This document shows positions 19,827-31,804 of a DNA stretch of 64,000 nt, in pieces. The first letter of the stretch is position 1. Every line of letters begins with the position of its first letter. The stretch covers positions 19,459,211-19,523,210 of the forward strand of contig OY821741.1 of assembly GCA_963682055.1 (NCBI GenBank). The letters run 5' to 3'. The notes under the pieces are model-generated. The model made no database searches and was not told the DNA's origin. It saw only the letters and a list, made by a program, of their open reading frames with translations. The translations under genes and the position numbers were made by a program. The stretch is from Primula veris (lineage: Eukaryota > Streptophyta > Magnoliopsida > Ericales > Primulaceae).

Positions 19827-22531
19827 ATGGGGGTAAGTATTTTTACAGTTTCTTTAGCACGTGTTTTTCCATTGTGAACTTTATTGGCTTTGGCAATTGA
19901 TGTACAACTTCTTGTTTTGTTCTCTTTTGCTTCTCGAATTTCGCCCTTATGTATTGAGGGTGTTTTTATATATATATATATTTTTTGGTTTATTTATTGG
20001 GTTCTGTCCCGTTTTGATATGTTTTTTTTTATATTTGTGGTGATATTTGGTTGTTTTATTCGTTTTTTCTTTCTTATCCTTATTGTGTTAAAACTGTTTT
20101 CTTCTCTATTATTTGAGTAGGCTTGCCTTTGATTTGTTGCTTATCTCTGGCGTTTTTGGTTTGTTGTTAGATTCTTTACTTTAGTTTGTTTCGATGTTAG
20201 GTCCTTAGGTGTTTAGGCTATGTTTGTAGCAGAGTTGATGATTTGTGTTTTTTCCATTCTTTAGTTGGTTTTGATTTTCTCCTCTTTTTTTTTTTATGAT
20301 ATATATTTTTTGTTGTTGGTAGGAATATTTGCAGCAATGCTTGACCCAATTGGCCCACTTTTCCGAGAACTATTTTCATGCAAAGACTAATATCCCCGTT
20401 GATATTCATTTCCGGAAACCTTTTTCGGATGAGGAGGTTTTGGGTGACGTTGGGGAGGGGGAGGTTGTTGTTCGGCTATCTGCCCTCTTGAAAGGAGGTT
20501 TGACCCTTCCGTTCTCGGATTGGGTGGCTTCATTTTTTCAAGCCTTTCAAATTGCTCCTTGTCAGTTAACTCTTAATAGCTATCAGATTCTAAATGGGGT
20601 GAAAATATTATCCGATCTTACTAGATTGAAACTGGAAATGAAGGATATTCTTGGAGTTTATAGCCTTCATTTTGAAACAATGAGCTATTATCTTAAGTCA
20701 GTGAGGAGCTTCGCCTGGCTTGTTCTAGACATTCCAGAAATGAACAAGGAGCATAATCTTGACAGTTTGATAGTGTCTAGAACTGGTGCCCTTCTGGCTA
20801 TCTTATTCCTAGTACTGCACTTATGGCTCCCTGTACTCCTACCCTTGGGGCTCCTGATGTTACAAAACTTCTGAATTTGTAGAAGTGGTGGGGCCAGGAT
20901 GGGAAAGCTGAAAAAGTGACTCCCAAGCTTCTCGGTTATGTGGCTGATCCGGGGAATCGATGCACCCATGCACCTATCATCCCTCAGGAGACCGATCAGG
21001 ACTTCTTGGACGTTATCAAGTCTAGGGTTTTGGTTCTTGGTGGGAGAAAGGGCTCCTCCCATCCTTGATCTAGAACCACTACTGTAGGGGTTGCTAGGCC
21101 TAGAGTTGAGGGTGCCCCTTCTGTTGTGAGGGCAGGTGACCGGAAAAAGTCTGTTGTTTTCTCGGTTCCTTCTTGGGATCGTAAGAGGGTTAAAAGAGTT
21201 GAAATTCAGCTCGTAGATGAGGGTGAGGGTGAGGGCAAGCTGCCTGTGGATCTACACTCTCCTTTTGGAGACTCTTCTATCCTCACTAACCCTAATGAGG
21301 GTGGGGATAGTCCCACTTCTCAGGTAATATTTTTTTTTATTTTTTTTGATACTTGGTTTATGAATTCATTAGCGTTCTCATGCCTTATTGGTTACTCTTA
21401 TCCGTGCTCGGCCTATGGGCGTTATTTTGTTTCAGGGGTCACTTGATGATCTATTTGAGACTCTGGATGTTGAGACTCTGGACCTTCATGTTATCTCTCC
21501 TCCTTGTTTTGAGGAACAAACTACTAAGCCATTGGCCCTTGAAATAGAAGATGCGGGTTTAAACGAAGAGTGGGCATGTGGAGGTGATCACGAGCCGGAT
21601 GCCCCTTCTACTCATGGCGAGAATTTTTTTGAGGACGGAGTTGATGTTAAGGATTTGGATTAAGTTTTGATGAGCCAATATATTGCTTGATATGGTGGGA
21701 ACTTGCTTCAGACTGTGTGCTCAACTTCCATGGGTTATTCCGCCCTTCTTCCTCTTACTCATAAGGATATGGACGAGTTAGCTTGTCGTTCTGATAAGAG
21801 GGCTGTTGTGGATACCAGTAGTTTGCTTCTAAAGGTATCTTCTGTTTTTGTTTTTCATTCTTTTATTTCTATTTTCCTTGGTTGATTTTACAATACTATT
21901 TTTATTGTAGGCCTTCCTTTGTTCTGTTGATGTGCGGAACCGTTTAGGGACTGCTCTTGGTCATGGGGAAGGTGCCTCTATTGCTTCTCATCTTGATTCT
22001 ATTACGGCTACTAAGGATGATCAACTTGCCCTTTTGAAGGTTCATGTTGTGGAGTTAGAGCTTGATAAGCTAAGGTTGGTCGATGACAAGAAGATCTTTG
22101 AGACCGAGAATGCAAAGCTGGTGAGTGATAAAGAGGCTACTGAAAGGACACTTGTTACTGCTCAAGAGAAGTATGATGAAAAGGTATCAAAGCTTGCTAA
22201 GGCCCACAATTTGTCAGTGGCCGAGCTAGAGTCTAAGCATAAAGCTGAGAAGAAAAGCCGTGACACATGTGCCACACAAATTGCCAATTATCATGTTTTC
22301 CATTTTCGTGTTAGGGATTTGACCGCTACCAAACCTCCCCGTACACATGCGGCTTGGACTACCTTTGTCTGTCCCTCATCTTGTTATGCTCCTCGCTTAC
22401 CCATAGACTGGGCCAATGTTCAGTCATCAGAGTTGCCTGTTATGCCTCTGTCATCGGTTCCTCCTACTCCTCGCCCTAGCTCTGATTCAGGTACATCTGC
22501 TCATGGCTCTCATTCTAAGATTAATCCCTGA
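19827..22531 (+). pseudogene. Spliced antisense gene with PF04195-like domain and coiled coil
   Basis: A four-exon model fits: 19827-19832 (ATGGGG before gtaagt), 20323-21323, 21436-21834 and 21911-22531. Every junction has GT..AG and keeps the frame. Exon 2 starts EYLQQCLTQLAHF and contains GLTLPFSDWVASFFQAFQIA followed by PCQLTLNSYQILNGV. That pattern (a GLxLPF block, then APxQLxPNxWxxL) is the hallmark of the plant 'putative gypsy type transposon' family, PF04195. Exon 4 is a long charged coiled coil with a CATQIANYHVFHFRVRDL tail and a Ser-Pro-rich end. A frameshift near 20790 and stops in exons 2 and 3 break the gene. Known relatives occur in Tat-type elements; their function is unknown. 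Confidence 0.55.
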
Positions 22532-22721
22532 AGTTTTCTTTGTTTCATTTTGTAATTTCTTTGCTGAACGGTGGATTCATTTTGAGCCTGACTTGTGGGC
22601 CTTTTGTTTGGATATCTGTCTGTAATATTTCTATATTTCTTTATATTATCATATATTCCTCTTTTGTTCCTCTCTCTTGGTTACTTTAGCTGCATATGTT
22701 TTGAGAGTAATAGTATTATGT

Positions 22722-24136
22722 CAGGTACTTGCTAACCTTTTGTCTGAGGAGGTCCTGTCCTGGGTTATCCGTAGGTCTGGTGAGGAAATCGCATGTGCCA
22801 TTGTTAAGCCAGAAGTGAGTGGCCTTTCCATTGCACAGAAATTAACCCTTGCCTTGCGTAAGATTGACGATCTTAATACTCATATGAAAACCTTTCTACT
22901 CGTCTTCATGACCTAGGTGAGGAGTTTAGCTGAAAAACAGCACACTATATACTGTGAATAAGGGAAAATGGAAGGAGCTTTTAGGTCAGCTTGGTCGTTC
23001 TCATGATGATGTAAGGGGCCGGGTTACCACTTTAAGTTTGGTGCTCGAAGCCGTGTTCGAGGACGCTGACTTGATACTCTCCTTTGTTAGAGCTCATTAG
23101 GCATGCACCACGGATCTGGACAATTATGAGCATGTAAAAGGCACCCGGGGTTTTGCTTGAGCTAAATGTATGGTTAGTGCTATGGCCCGTGTTGATGAAG
23201 CTTCTGCTATTTTACATAATGTCGATCTTAAGGTAAAAAGGCGCATTGGATCAGACATTGCGTCTTTGCGGGAGGTTCATTTTACTGAGGCCGGTGGACC
23301 TCATGCTTCTTTTGATGAACCTGTCCTTCTTTTGTCCGACTAACTAGCTTTAGGCCTTTTGATTTGTATTGACTTTGATTTATTTTTGCGAGATGTAATT
23401 TGTACGAATGTCGATTTTTTAAAATTTATTTTGTTGAACTTTTTCGTCATTAATTGTGTTCATTTGTCTTGTATTTATAGGCACTTGCTACTTCGTTGCA
23501 TCAGGCTGGTTCTCCGACCCTTGTTGTTCTTGGGCAGGAACCTCCTGGTGCTGCTCGGGGTAGGGCCTTGTCTGGTGTTGCGGATCAAGCTCGTGCCAAT
23601 TTGTTTTACATCAATCTTATGGGAAAGAACGAAAAATTTCATGCTCGATTTGTACGACTTAAGAAAAAACTTAAAACTCGTTCGGTTTTTTTAGAAACTA
23701 TGTAAAACGCACGCATAATGTTTTTTCTGTGCAAGAGTGTCGTTTGGACCGATATTGGCGATTGACCGATGAATGGATTAACAAACTGAAGTCGCTTGTT
23801 TATCGAGCCAATGTGTTGGTGAAGTATTTTTTTGTTTCTTGTATTCAGCATGATACGTCGGCCTCTTTGAGCTAAGTTCAATCATTACCGTTTGACGATA
23901 CATTTAGAATCTCAGCTGATGAACATCATACTAAGACTAAAGCGGATGAGTCTGTCGCTCGTCTCTCGGTTAATCGACTTGTGGGAGCTTATAAAACCAA
24001 CTTCGATTCTCTTCTCCCTTCTGATGAGGCTTTGGAGGGGGATGGTAATGAGGTGGATACTTCGACGGATGATGAGGAGGTCGATCTTGGTCATGCTCCT
24101 TCTTATTCGTTGCATAGCAGCTTTTCTTCCAACTAA
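22722..24136 (+). pseudogene. Second antisense coiled-coil gene, degenerate
   Basis: Pieces of coding-looking sequence follow one another on the plus strand: VLANLLSEEVLSWVIRRSGE (22722 on), a segment after a likely intron acceptor near 23480 (LHQAGSPTLVVLGQEPPGA), and an acidic C-terminus ending near 24136 (DEALEGDGNEVDTSTDDEEV). Stops and frame changes separate them. It may be a continuation of the gene that ends at 22531 or a separate relative. No domain was recognised. Confidence 0.35.
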
Positions 24137-24353
24137 GCAACTTGTGCCAGTTTCTTTTTTATTTTAGTTAAATCCGGGTTTGAATGTTTTTGTTGTCTTT
24201 CGATTTTTGCTTTTGTAGACTGACATTTCTTTCTATTGATTGGCGTAATATTATGGTACTTAGTGTTTATTTCCTCGTCTTGTATGCTTTAATCAACATT
24301 CGTCTTATTTGGTACGTTACCTGTTTCTTTGACTTGTATTTCAATGTCGTACT

Positions 24354-24775
24354 GGGGTTTTACCCGAGATACCTTCCCTTTAGAAGGTCTTTTTCTTGTT
24401 TCTTTGCCTTATATATGGCCATTATGGGTTTTTACCCATGGTGCCTTCCCTTTAGAAGGTATTTTTCTTGTTTTCTTTCCTTGTAAAAGGTCTTTACGGG
24501 ATTTTACCTGAGATGTCTTCCCTTTAGAAGGTCTTTTTCTTGTTTTTTTGCCTTGTAAAAGGTCTTTACGGGATTTTACACGAGGTACCTTCCCTTTATA
24601 AGGTCTTTTTCATGTTTTCTTGCCTTGTATATGGTCATTACGGGATTTTACCTGAGGTGCCTTCCCTTTAGAAGGTCTTTTTCTTGTTTTCTTGCCTTGT
24701 ATAAAGTCAATACAGGATTTTACCCGAGGTGCCTTCCCTTTAAAAGGTATTTTTCTTGTTTTCTGTTACGTTCCT
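24354..24775. repeat. 72-bp tandem array in Tat 3' region, about six copies
   Basis: Copies starting GGGATTTTACC begin at 24354, 24426, 24498, 24570, 24642 and 24714, an exact 72-bp period. Each contains CCTTCCCTTTAGAAGGT, which can form a hairpin (CCTTC..GAAGG), and TTTTTCTTGTTTTCTTGCC. The array lies between the integrase and the antisense genes. Tandem arrays in the long 3' region are known for Tat and Ogre elements and can seed satellites. Confidence 0.9.
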
Positions 24776-25014
24776 CAGCGAGGGGCGTCTATTACACCCC
24801 CAGTGGAGGGCGACTTTTGTGTCCACCAGCAGGGCACGTGCCATTTATTTTGAAAGGAGTTTTTAGTTTTTAGTTTCCTTTTTCGTTGAATCTTGTCAGC
24901 AGTCAAAAATTATTATTAATTTTTTTTAAAATAAGGTCGTTCTATTTCTTGGATAGATGCAAAAGAAAGGACGCCACATGTCGGTCGTCTTTGCTGTTTC
25001 TTTTTCCTTACACA

Positions 25015-26130
25015 TAATACTTCTTGAGGTTAACTACGTTCCACGAATTTGTTTGTCCCCTGTTATTTTCAAAACATACACTCTTGATTCTGTATGTGAC
25101 TTGGCTTGTTTTTTTGTGTGATTTCATATGGGTCTTCCCAGTTTGGACTGAGCTTGCCGTGTATCTCATTTCTTGTGTAGGACGTGACTCGTCGTAGCAC
25201 TAGCTCGCCAATTTCAAACTCTATAACCCCCTTTACCCTCTTGGCATAGGTCTGTTTTACGTTTTGTTGGTATTTAGCTAGGGTTAAAGCTGCTATTTCT
25301 CATTTTTCATCTAACATGTCAAGTTCTTCCCTAATTCGTTCTTCGTTTTGTCTATGCTCGACTAATGTTGTTTGGAGCATGGGGAGTCCGACTTCCGTCG
25401 GGATGACAGCCTCTACCCCATATGCGGGGATAAAAGGAGTTTCCTTTGTGCCTGTATTGGGTGTAGATCTGCATGACCATAGTATGTTGAGAAATTTCTC
25501 CGGCCATTTGCCTTTTGCCTTTTCTAAGCTTGTTTTGATACCATCGAGTATAGTTTCATTGGATACTTCAGCCTGACCGTTAACCTGTGGGTATGTCGGT
25601 GTTGAGTATAACTTTCGAATTCCCAACTCCTCATACCAAAATTGCAATTTAGCATCTTTAAACGGAGTTCCATTGTCTGCGACGATGGCGTAGGGTATTC
25701 TGAACCTAATAATAATGTGCTCCTAGATGAACTGTTTGATGTTTTGAGCCTTAATTTTTTGTAAGGGTTTAGCCTCTACCCACTTGGTGAAATAATAAGT
25801 AGGTATGATTAGGTACTCGACATTTCCCTTATCTTTTGGAAACTTCCCTACCAGGTCTATCGCTCATTGGGAGAAAGGCCATGGCACTGACACAGGGGTC
25901 ATCATTGATGCCGGGAGCAAGGTATTTTGGCAAACTTTTGCCATTTGTCACATTTATGTATGTATACATCGACATCCCTCTTGATGTACGACCACCAATA
26001 GCATTGCGTGACTGTTTTATTGGCTAATGATCTTCCCTTGATAAGAGCCCCACATGATCCTTCGTGAACTTCCTCCGGAATTTGTTGTTGGTTTTCTGTT
26101 CAAACGACAGCAGATGCGGTCTTCAGTAGC
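25015..26130 (-). pseudogene. Integrase remnant of Tat element
   Basis: On the minus strand the DDE core is readable: AIDLVGKFPK and KWVEAKPLQK, then a block ending VADNGTPFKDAKLQFW, then TYPQVNGQAEVSNETILDG with the third acidic residue. A C-terminal WEDPYEI-type patch lies at about 25120-25140. The 115-codon stretch at 25300-25647 is open; the rest has scattered stops. The NGQAEV and ETPFIPAYGVEAVIP motifs match the Tat group of gypsy elements. Confidence 0.8.
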
Positions 26131-27325
26131 TGGATTTGTAAAGTTTTTCTTCGTCTGATAGCCAGAACTTTGGTGCTTTCCTTGTAATTTTAAGGGCCTT
26201 TATCTTTTCTGTCGGGAGTGTTCCATTTTTCAAGTATTCAATCATCTCTTCCATCCATCCTATTTCGTATTGCATTGACGTTATTCTGTCAACCTTCTAA
26301 ACTATACTCGGTTTTTCTAACATTTCTAACGTGATTGTCCGAGTATCTGTTATTGACAATGTTGAAGCTAGAGTTGCTATTGCGTCGGCATTAGCATTTT
26401 CTGTGCGGTTAATTCTTATGAATTCGCATTTGTCGAACTTTTCCATTATATTTTGCACCTACTTTTGGTATAGGATAATCCGATCATCCTTGGCTTGGTA
26501 TTCACCAGTGACTTGGTTGACCACGAGCATAGAGTCTGAACTGGAAACTACATGGGTGCATCCAAGCTTTCTTGCGATTAGCATACCGTTTATCATGGCC
26601 TCATACTAGGCCTCGTTATTGGTTGCTCAGAACCCTAACTTGATTTTTTTTATGGCTGACTCTTCCTTAGATCTAAGGACTATTCATGCTCCTGATCCTT
26701 CATTTGTTGATGATTCGTCAACGTGTATTTCCCAGTGTGATTGTCTTGATATTTCCATTGGCTCGTTATATCATTCGGTAAATTCTACAATGAAATCGGC
26801 TAATACTTGTCCTTTTATTGCGTGTCTAGGCATGAACTCAATATGAAATTGGGAGAGGTCGACCGCCCATGCAGCTAATCGTCCGCTGATATTGGTTCTT
26901 TGAAGAGATTTTTTGATTTGGAATTTTGTGTAAACTATGACATTTTGCATGATGAACTAGTGCGGCAACTTCCTTGTTACTATTATTAGCGCTAGACATA
27001 ATTTCTCCAATGGCAAATATCTTGTTTCTGCGGCGACTAGGGTTTTACTCATGAAATAGACTAGGAATTGTTCCCGACCTTCTTCCCTTAAAATTAACAT
27101 GCTTACTGCTGTTGTTGATACTGCTAAGTAACATGCCAGCATATCTCTTTTATTCGGTTTAACTAACAATGACATTGTTTTTATGTATTCCTTTATATTG
27201 TGAAAGGATGTTTCGCATTCGGAGTTCCATATGAACTTCTTTCCCTTTCTAAGTGTATCAAATAAGGGTTGTCCTTTGTACGCAGATCGGCTAATGAATC
27301 TGATTACTGCAGCCATCATTCTCAT
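26130..27325 (-). pseudogene. RNase H remnant of Tat element
   Basis: The minus strand reads RKGKKFIWNSECETSFHNIK and REQFLVYFMSKTLVAAETRY (26957-27325), the linker and first part of the gypsy RNase H. It is followed by further degenerate RNase H sequence down to about 26130. Several stops are present. Confidence 0.7.
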
Positions 27326-27349
27326 GAGTTCCTATATCTGTTTTTTAGT

Positions 27350-28010
27350 TTTGATATCGCCAGGTTTCTCAAGGCCATGATCTGTTCGGGGTTTGCTTCA
27401 ATTCCTCTTTGGCTCACCATGTGTCCTATGAACTTCCCATTACCTATTCCGAACACTCATTTTGTTGCATTGAGCTTCAGTTTGTGTTCGCATAAGGTTT
27501 GGAATACGTCCTTTAGATCCTGTAAGTGTAATTTTGCTTTTTCGTTTTTTATGACCATATCATCAATATAAACATCCATTGTTTTGCCGAGGTTCTTTTG
27601 GCAGACTTTCGTTATCATTCCTTGACATGTGGCTCCTCCGTTTCGTAAGCCGAATGACATTACCTTATAACAATAGTTCCCCAGGGGTGAGATGAATGAT
27701 GTGTTTTCCTGATCTTCTTCGGCTAGGGGTATTTGGTGGTATCCTAAGTATGGGTCCCAAATGGTCAAACTTTTTTCTCCCATCATTGCGTCGACCAATT
27801 GGTCAATCTTGGCAACGGTTAGGGGTCCTTGGGCAGGCTTTGTTGAGACTGATGAAGTCAATACAAACCCTTAATTTTCCATTTTTCTTAGGAACCACCA
27901 CTGAGTTTGATAACCATGAAGGGAACATTACTTCCCTGATAGCTCCGGCCATGAGTAGTTTCTGCACCTCGGCTATGATTGCCTCCCTGTGATCGAGTGA
28001 TATCCTTCTA
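27350..28010 (-). pseudogene. Reverse transcriptase remnant of Tat element
   Basis: The minus strand holds KIDQLVDAMMGEKSLTIWDP, LGYHQIPLAEEDQENTSFIS, FGLRNGGATCQ and VYIDDMVIKN in the correct order, in one open stretch 27457-27861. The YIDD catalytic pair and the upstream Asp (IWDPY) are kept. Upstream, a frame change separates it from the VVPKKNGK-type start near 27880. Confidence 0.85.
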
Positions 28011-28622
28011 CTTTTTTTGTGCTACTGGCTTGTAGTCGGAGTTTACGCTTAGCTTGTGACATGCCAATTTGGAGTCTAGTCCGGGCATCTCACTTGGGCT
28101 CCATCCGAATTTATCTATATTTTTAAACAAGAACTCCATTTCTTTTGCCTCTTCCTTGGTGAGGTTTTCTCCTAACAAAAAATACTGCTCTTCGTCCCCT
28201 CATGGGATCCTCACATTCCTGAGTTTTTTGCCCACCTATTCCTCTACTACTCTTTCTTATTTAATTATTTTTTCACCAGTTTCTCCAGGCTGGTCGGTTT
28301 TTCCCTAATGATCAATTGTTTTCTTAAGGCTGCTGTAATATCCTCACATCGTTTGGAATCCTCCTAGAATCTTCGAGCAACTTCGATTTCTCCTTTGTTG
28401 TTTGGGTATTTGACTTTTTTCTGGTAGTAAGTCGGCGGTATAGCTTTCATAGCATGTAACGATGGTCGTCCTATAATTGTATTGTGTCCCGAATTATCAT
28501 TGACCACCAAAGATTCGACTGGTATCAATATTGTTCTTGTTGTGATGTTAAGGACTATCTTTCCCGGGGTTTTGTTGTCTTTGAAATAAACCTATTAGGG
28601 TTATATCGGTTGGTTGAAAATC

Positions 28623-29130
28623 TTATAAGCTCAACTCCATTTTGTCAAAGAGTTCATTGTACATGGAGTCACACGATACTCCTTGGTCGATTAGAACTCT
28701 GCTAATTGTGCCGATCCAGATTTGGACGCAGAGGTTAATTGCATCACAGTGGGGGAAAACGACCGCCTCTTCATCATGGTCGGAAAATGACATGGGTGGG
28801 TGCTTTTGTTGCACGCACTGCCTTTTTTCGATGAGTGTGATTGGCATGCTTTCGCTACTTATCCGAAATGAGCCAGTTTCCTCTACTGAGCTCGTTTTCC
28901 TCCTACAGGTTTGGGTCATGACAAGTGAGTGACTTTTATCATTTTCCCACTCCTGCTTGCCGATCCCTCTTTTGTTGGTTGCTTGTCTTTGTTCATATTT
29001 CACTTCATGAACTTATTTAAATAGCCCGCATCACCCCATTTGTTCATTTTACATCTAAGATCCCTACAATTTTCTGTGAGGTGACCGTGTTCATCATGAT
29101 ATACACAAACAAATTTCTTATCTCTAAGGT
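28623..29130 (-). pseudogene. Zinc-knuckle-like motif and protease remnant of Tat element
   Basis: At about 29040-29110 the minus strand reads VCVYHDEHGHLTENCRDLR, the CxxH..H..C-type motif typical at the end of Tat gag. The next open stretch (28623-29003) ends with HRVLVD-like sequence: ISRVLIDQGVSCDSMYNELF. The usual active-site DTGS or DNGS has become DQGVS, so the protease active site is damaged. Confidence 0.7.
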
Positions 29131-29339
29131 TGGGTGGGGGGATAGGAATGGCTCCTTCCTTGAGTACCAACTCTCTCTACAAATATCTCTCAAAATATCC
29201 TCTGCAGATCGATTAAAATTATATTTGAGTTCGACTGGCTTGATATTTTTCTTGTACGGTTCTTTATCCTGATAGGGTTCTTGATGGGGTGCCCTATTCG
29301 TTGTCTTATATGATTGCTAATATGGTTTTCAGTCAACTT

Positions 29340-31280
29340 TTATTGGGCGTTCTTCTTTCGTTGCTCTGCGGGTTTTCTGTACATGTCGTTCTTTTTTGTC
29401 GGTTTGATTGCTTCTCCGTGGCTACCTTTGGCCTTTTTTCGTTCTACATGTGCTTTCCTAACTGACTTCCTTCTAGGTGAACTCCGGTTGAGGTTCCTCA
29501 TTTCATCATTCTTATATGTCAAGTGTGTGCAATAGGTGAGGAGTGCATCATTAATTGAAAAAACTTTGCTGAAGAACTTTGTTCTTGCCCAGTGTCCATT
29601 AAAGATAGAGTTGACAAAGTTCTGAATTGCAATTTTGTTGGCATACTGCGGGATTTGGTTGGCTATGTCAATGAAGTGTATGCAATAATCATTGAGCCGC
29701 TCGTTTGGGATCATCGTCATTTTAAGCAATGTGTCGATGGTGACTTTCTTCTTCATGTGAGCGGCGTATCGGCTAGAATAGGCCCTGAGCAGTTCTGTCC
29801 AACTCCCTAATGAATTCCTTGGAAAATTGTGGTACCAGGTTGAAGCTTCTTAACCTAAACTATTTTTGAAAAATTTGCACATTAGAGTGGAATCATCACT
29901 CCATAATTCCATTTTGGTCTTGTAGTGTCTTAGATGGTCGATCAGGCAACTTTTCCTATCGTAAAGCTTAAATTCTGGTACGAGAAATCCTGCATGGTAT
30001 ATGTATCTTATGATATGCTTTGTGCACGGTGTTTCCCCGTATACCTCTCATTCTTGTTGGAAGACTTCATCCTAAGTTTGGTATTGGGGCGTCTATGCTC
30101 CTTTGCCATAGTTTGTATGAATGGAGGCGTAATATTCATGTACTCCTTCCACTCTGTTTTTGCCATATCCTCCATTTCCTAGGATTAGATCATATGGTTG
30201 TCCAGTTTGGACATCTTGGAAACCTGTTCCTTGGGTGAACAGTTGTTGTGGTTGCGCTAACGTTGGCATGCGCTCTTGCTATTGTTGGAACCCTCTTATT
30301 TCGTGTTGTCGTCTAGCTACTTCCATGGCGTCCCTATACGTGGCATCTTCCATGCATTCATTCCTCGGGGGTTCTCTTTGTTGACTAATCGGTTGACTTG
30401 TTGGTATTCTTATTCCTGCATATGCCATGCATGCTGCTAGTTGGGCTTGCATCTGGATATAGTAGCTTTCATCAGTTCTGTATACCATTACCTCATTTCC
30501 TATTGGCGGAACTAGCGGTTAGAATTCAATTGTAGATGGTGTAATTATTTGTGGTGGTATGATTAGTTGTTTGGATGTCTGTTGATCTTGTGTGTCTATA
30601 TGTGACATTCCATATTGGAATGCGACTGGGTTTCTTAGGCGCTGGTGGGATCTTCTTGTGTCTTCAAAAAAATTATCCTTTGATGGAGGTTCTCTAACTT
30701 CTTTGTCATTATGTCGGAATTGAACAACCCTTCCTTGGTATGAACTGGAGTTTGCAGACCTGGTCGGTGGATGATGCCTAGAGCTCGGTTTTGTTGCGTT
30801 CATTTGTCTCCTTAGGTCATCCATTGGGGTTTCGTTTATCACAAGAGCTAAGTTGTCTAGCTGACGGGTCCTATTTTCTAATTCCCTAGCTTGATTTCTT
30901 CTTGTTCTTCTTGTTGCCGATGTGGATTGTTCCTCTTCAGAATCCGATGGGTTTTCGTCTATTATACCGTCAACCATTGGTGGTCGTGTGGGGAGTTGCG
31001 ATTGCTCATTTGGGAAGTTGGATGTGGAAGGTCGAATTTCTGCGATAAGGGCCTCCTATCTTCGTTTTATTGCTAGTAGTACTTCTAGTTCACCCGGATT
31101 GATGCATATGTCGTTCCCATTTGGGTTAAAGAGATTGGACTACCTGGTTTGCATGTTCTTCGTATTGTTTGGAGTCGTACCAATCTCTTCGAGACGGTTT
31201 TCTTCTAGAATTGTTATCATTTTGCTCGGTTGGTTGAATTGTGTGTTCGACTTTGAAATTAGCTTATACTAGATGAAGCC
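29340..31280 (-). pseudogene. Gag remnant of Tat element
   Basis: The capsid core is partly open at 29340-29756 (PNERLNDYCIHFIDIANQIP and following), and an acidic, Ser-rich N-terminal part is open at 30519-30977 (DENPSDSEEEQSTSATRRTR). The region between is in other frames. The start lies within a few tens of bases of the primer-binding site, without a long leader. Confidence 0.7.
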
Positions 31281-31294
31281 TATAGACGGCGCCA
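31280..31294 (-). promoter_or_regulatory. Primer-binding site of Tat element
   Basis: On the minus strand TGGCGCCGTCTATAG starts two bases after the 5' LTR end. TGGCGCCGT is the usual start of the site in Tat and Athila elements and pairs with the CCA end of a tRNA. Confidence 0.75.
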
Positions 31295-31296
31295 TT

Positions 31297-31779
31297 TGAT
31301 AAAGCATACACTTTGGTCGGTTAAGTCGTTCTTTTCAACAAGGATTATTCAAGCAGTTAAAAATAATAAAATAGCTGAACAAATATCATTTATTGATTAC
31401 TAAACAGTTATTGATTACAGATCACTTTGGTTACAATATAATCTTAACTATCTAATGCTTGGTATGATATATGTATCTTCTTCTACGATATTTCTCCTCA
31501 TGAGCTCGACTTGACTTGATGTACTCCTGTACTTTCTAGAGAGATAAGCTCTGAAAAATCTCTATACTAATATGCCTTTTATCTATTGGAAATCAAATGG
31601 CTATTGTACTGCTATTTGACTTTATTTATAAAGGTATGTGTACCATATGATGTTGACATGTGGCACTTTACATATCATGTGACTGCTACTTGTCTTTGAT
31701 GCGTTGGGTACCCACTTTATTATACGGGTCAGATCAATACCGAATACAGTGTATCTGATATTTTTTTCATGTCGTATCA
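31297..31779 (-). repeat. 5' LTR of Tat gypsy element
   Basis: 483 bp, partner of 15779-16291. It has an extra block around 31440-31505 and lacks part of the region seen near 16090-16170 in the other copy, so the pair has gained and lost sequence since insertion. Confidence 0.92.
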
Positions 31780-31804
31780 CTATCTTAGCATACCAATATC
31801 CGAT

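Larger units (their letters stand above)
15779..31779 (-). mobile_element. Ty3/gypsy LTR retrotransposon, Tat lineage, degenerate, with antisense genes
   Basis: This is a 16.0-kb element with LTRs at 15779-16291 and 31297-31779, both starting TGATAAAGCAT and ending TCGTATCA. The 5-bp flanks are TTATC and CTATC, differing at one place. On the minus strand the 5' LTR is followed by TGGCGCCGTCTATAGG, a primer site of the kind found in Tat and Athila elements. A purine-rich tract (AAAGTTAGGGAGCACT) precedes the 3' LTR. Gag, protease, reverse transcriptase, RNase H and integrase remnants lie in order from 31.2 to 25.0 kb. The remaining 8.7 kb between integrase and 3' LTR holds a 72-bp tandem array and a set of plus-strand genes. 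The long 3' region with antisense frames is a known habit of Tat elements such as Grande and Retand. Confidence 0.92.

Noticed and set aside
24354..24775. 72-bp array considered as a CRISPR array
   Set aside because: Direct units without unique spacers, inside a plant retrotransposon; it is an ordinary tandem repeat.
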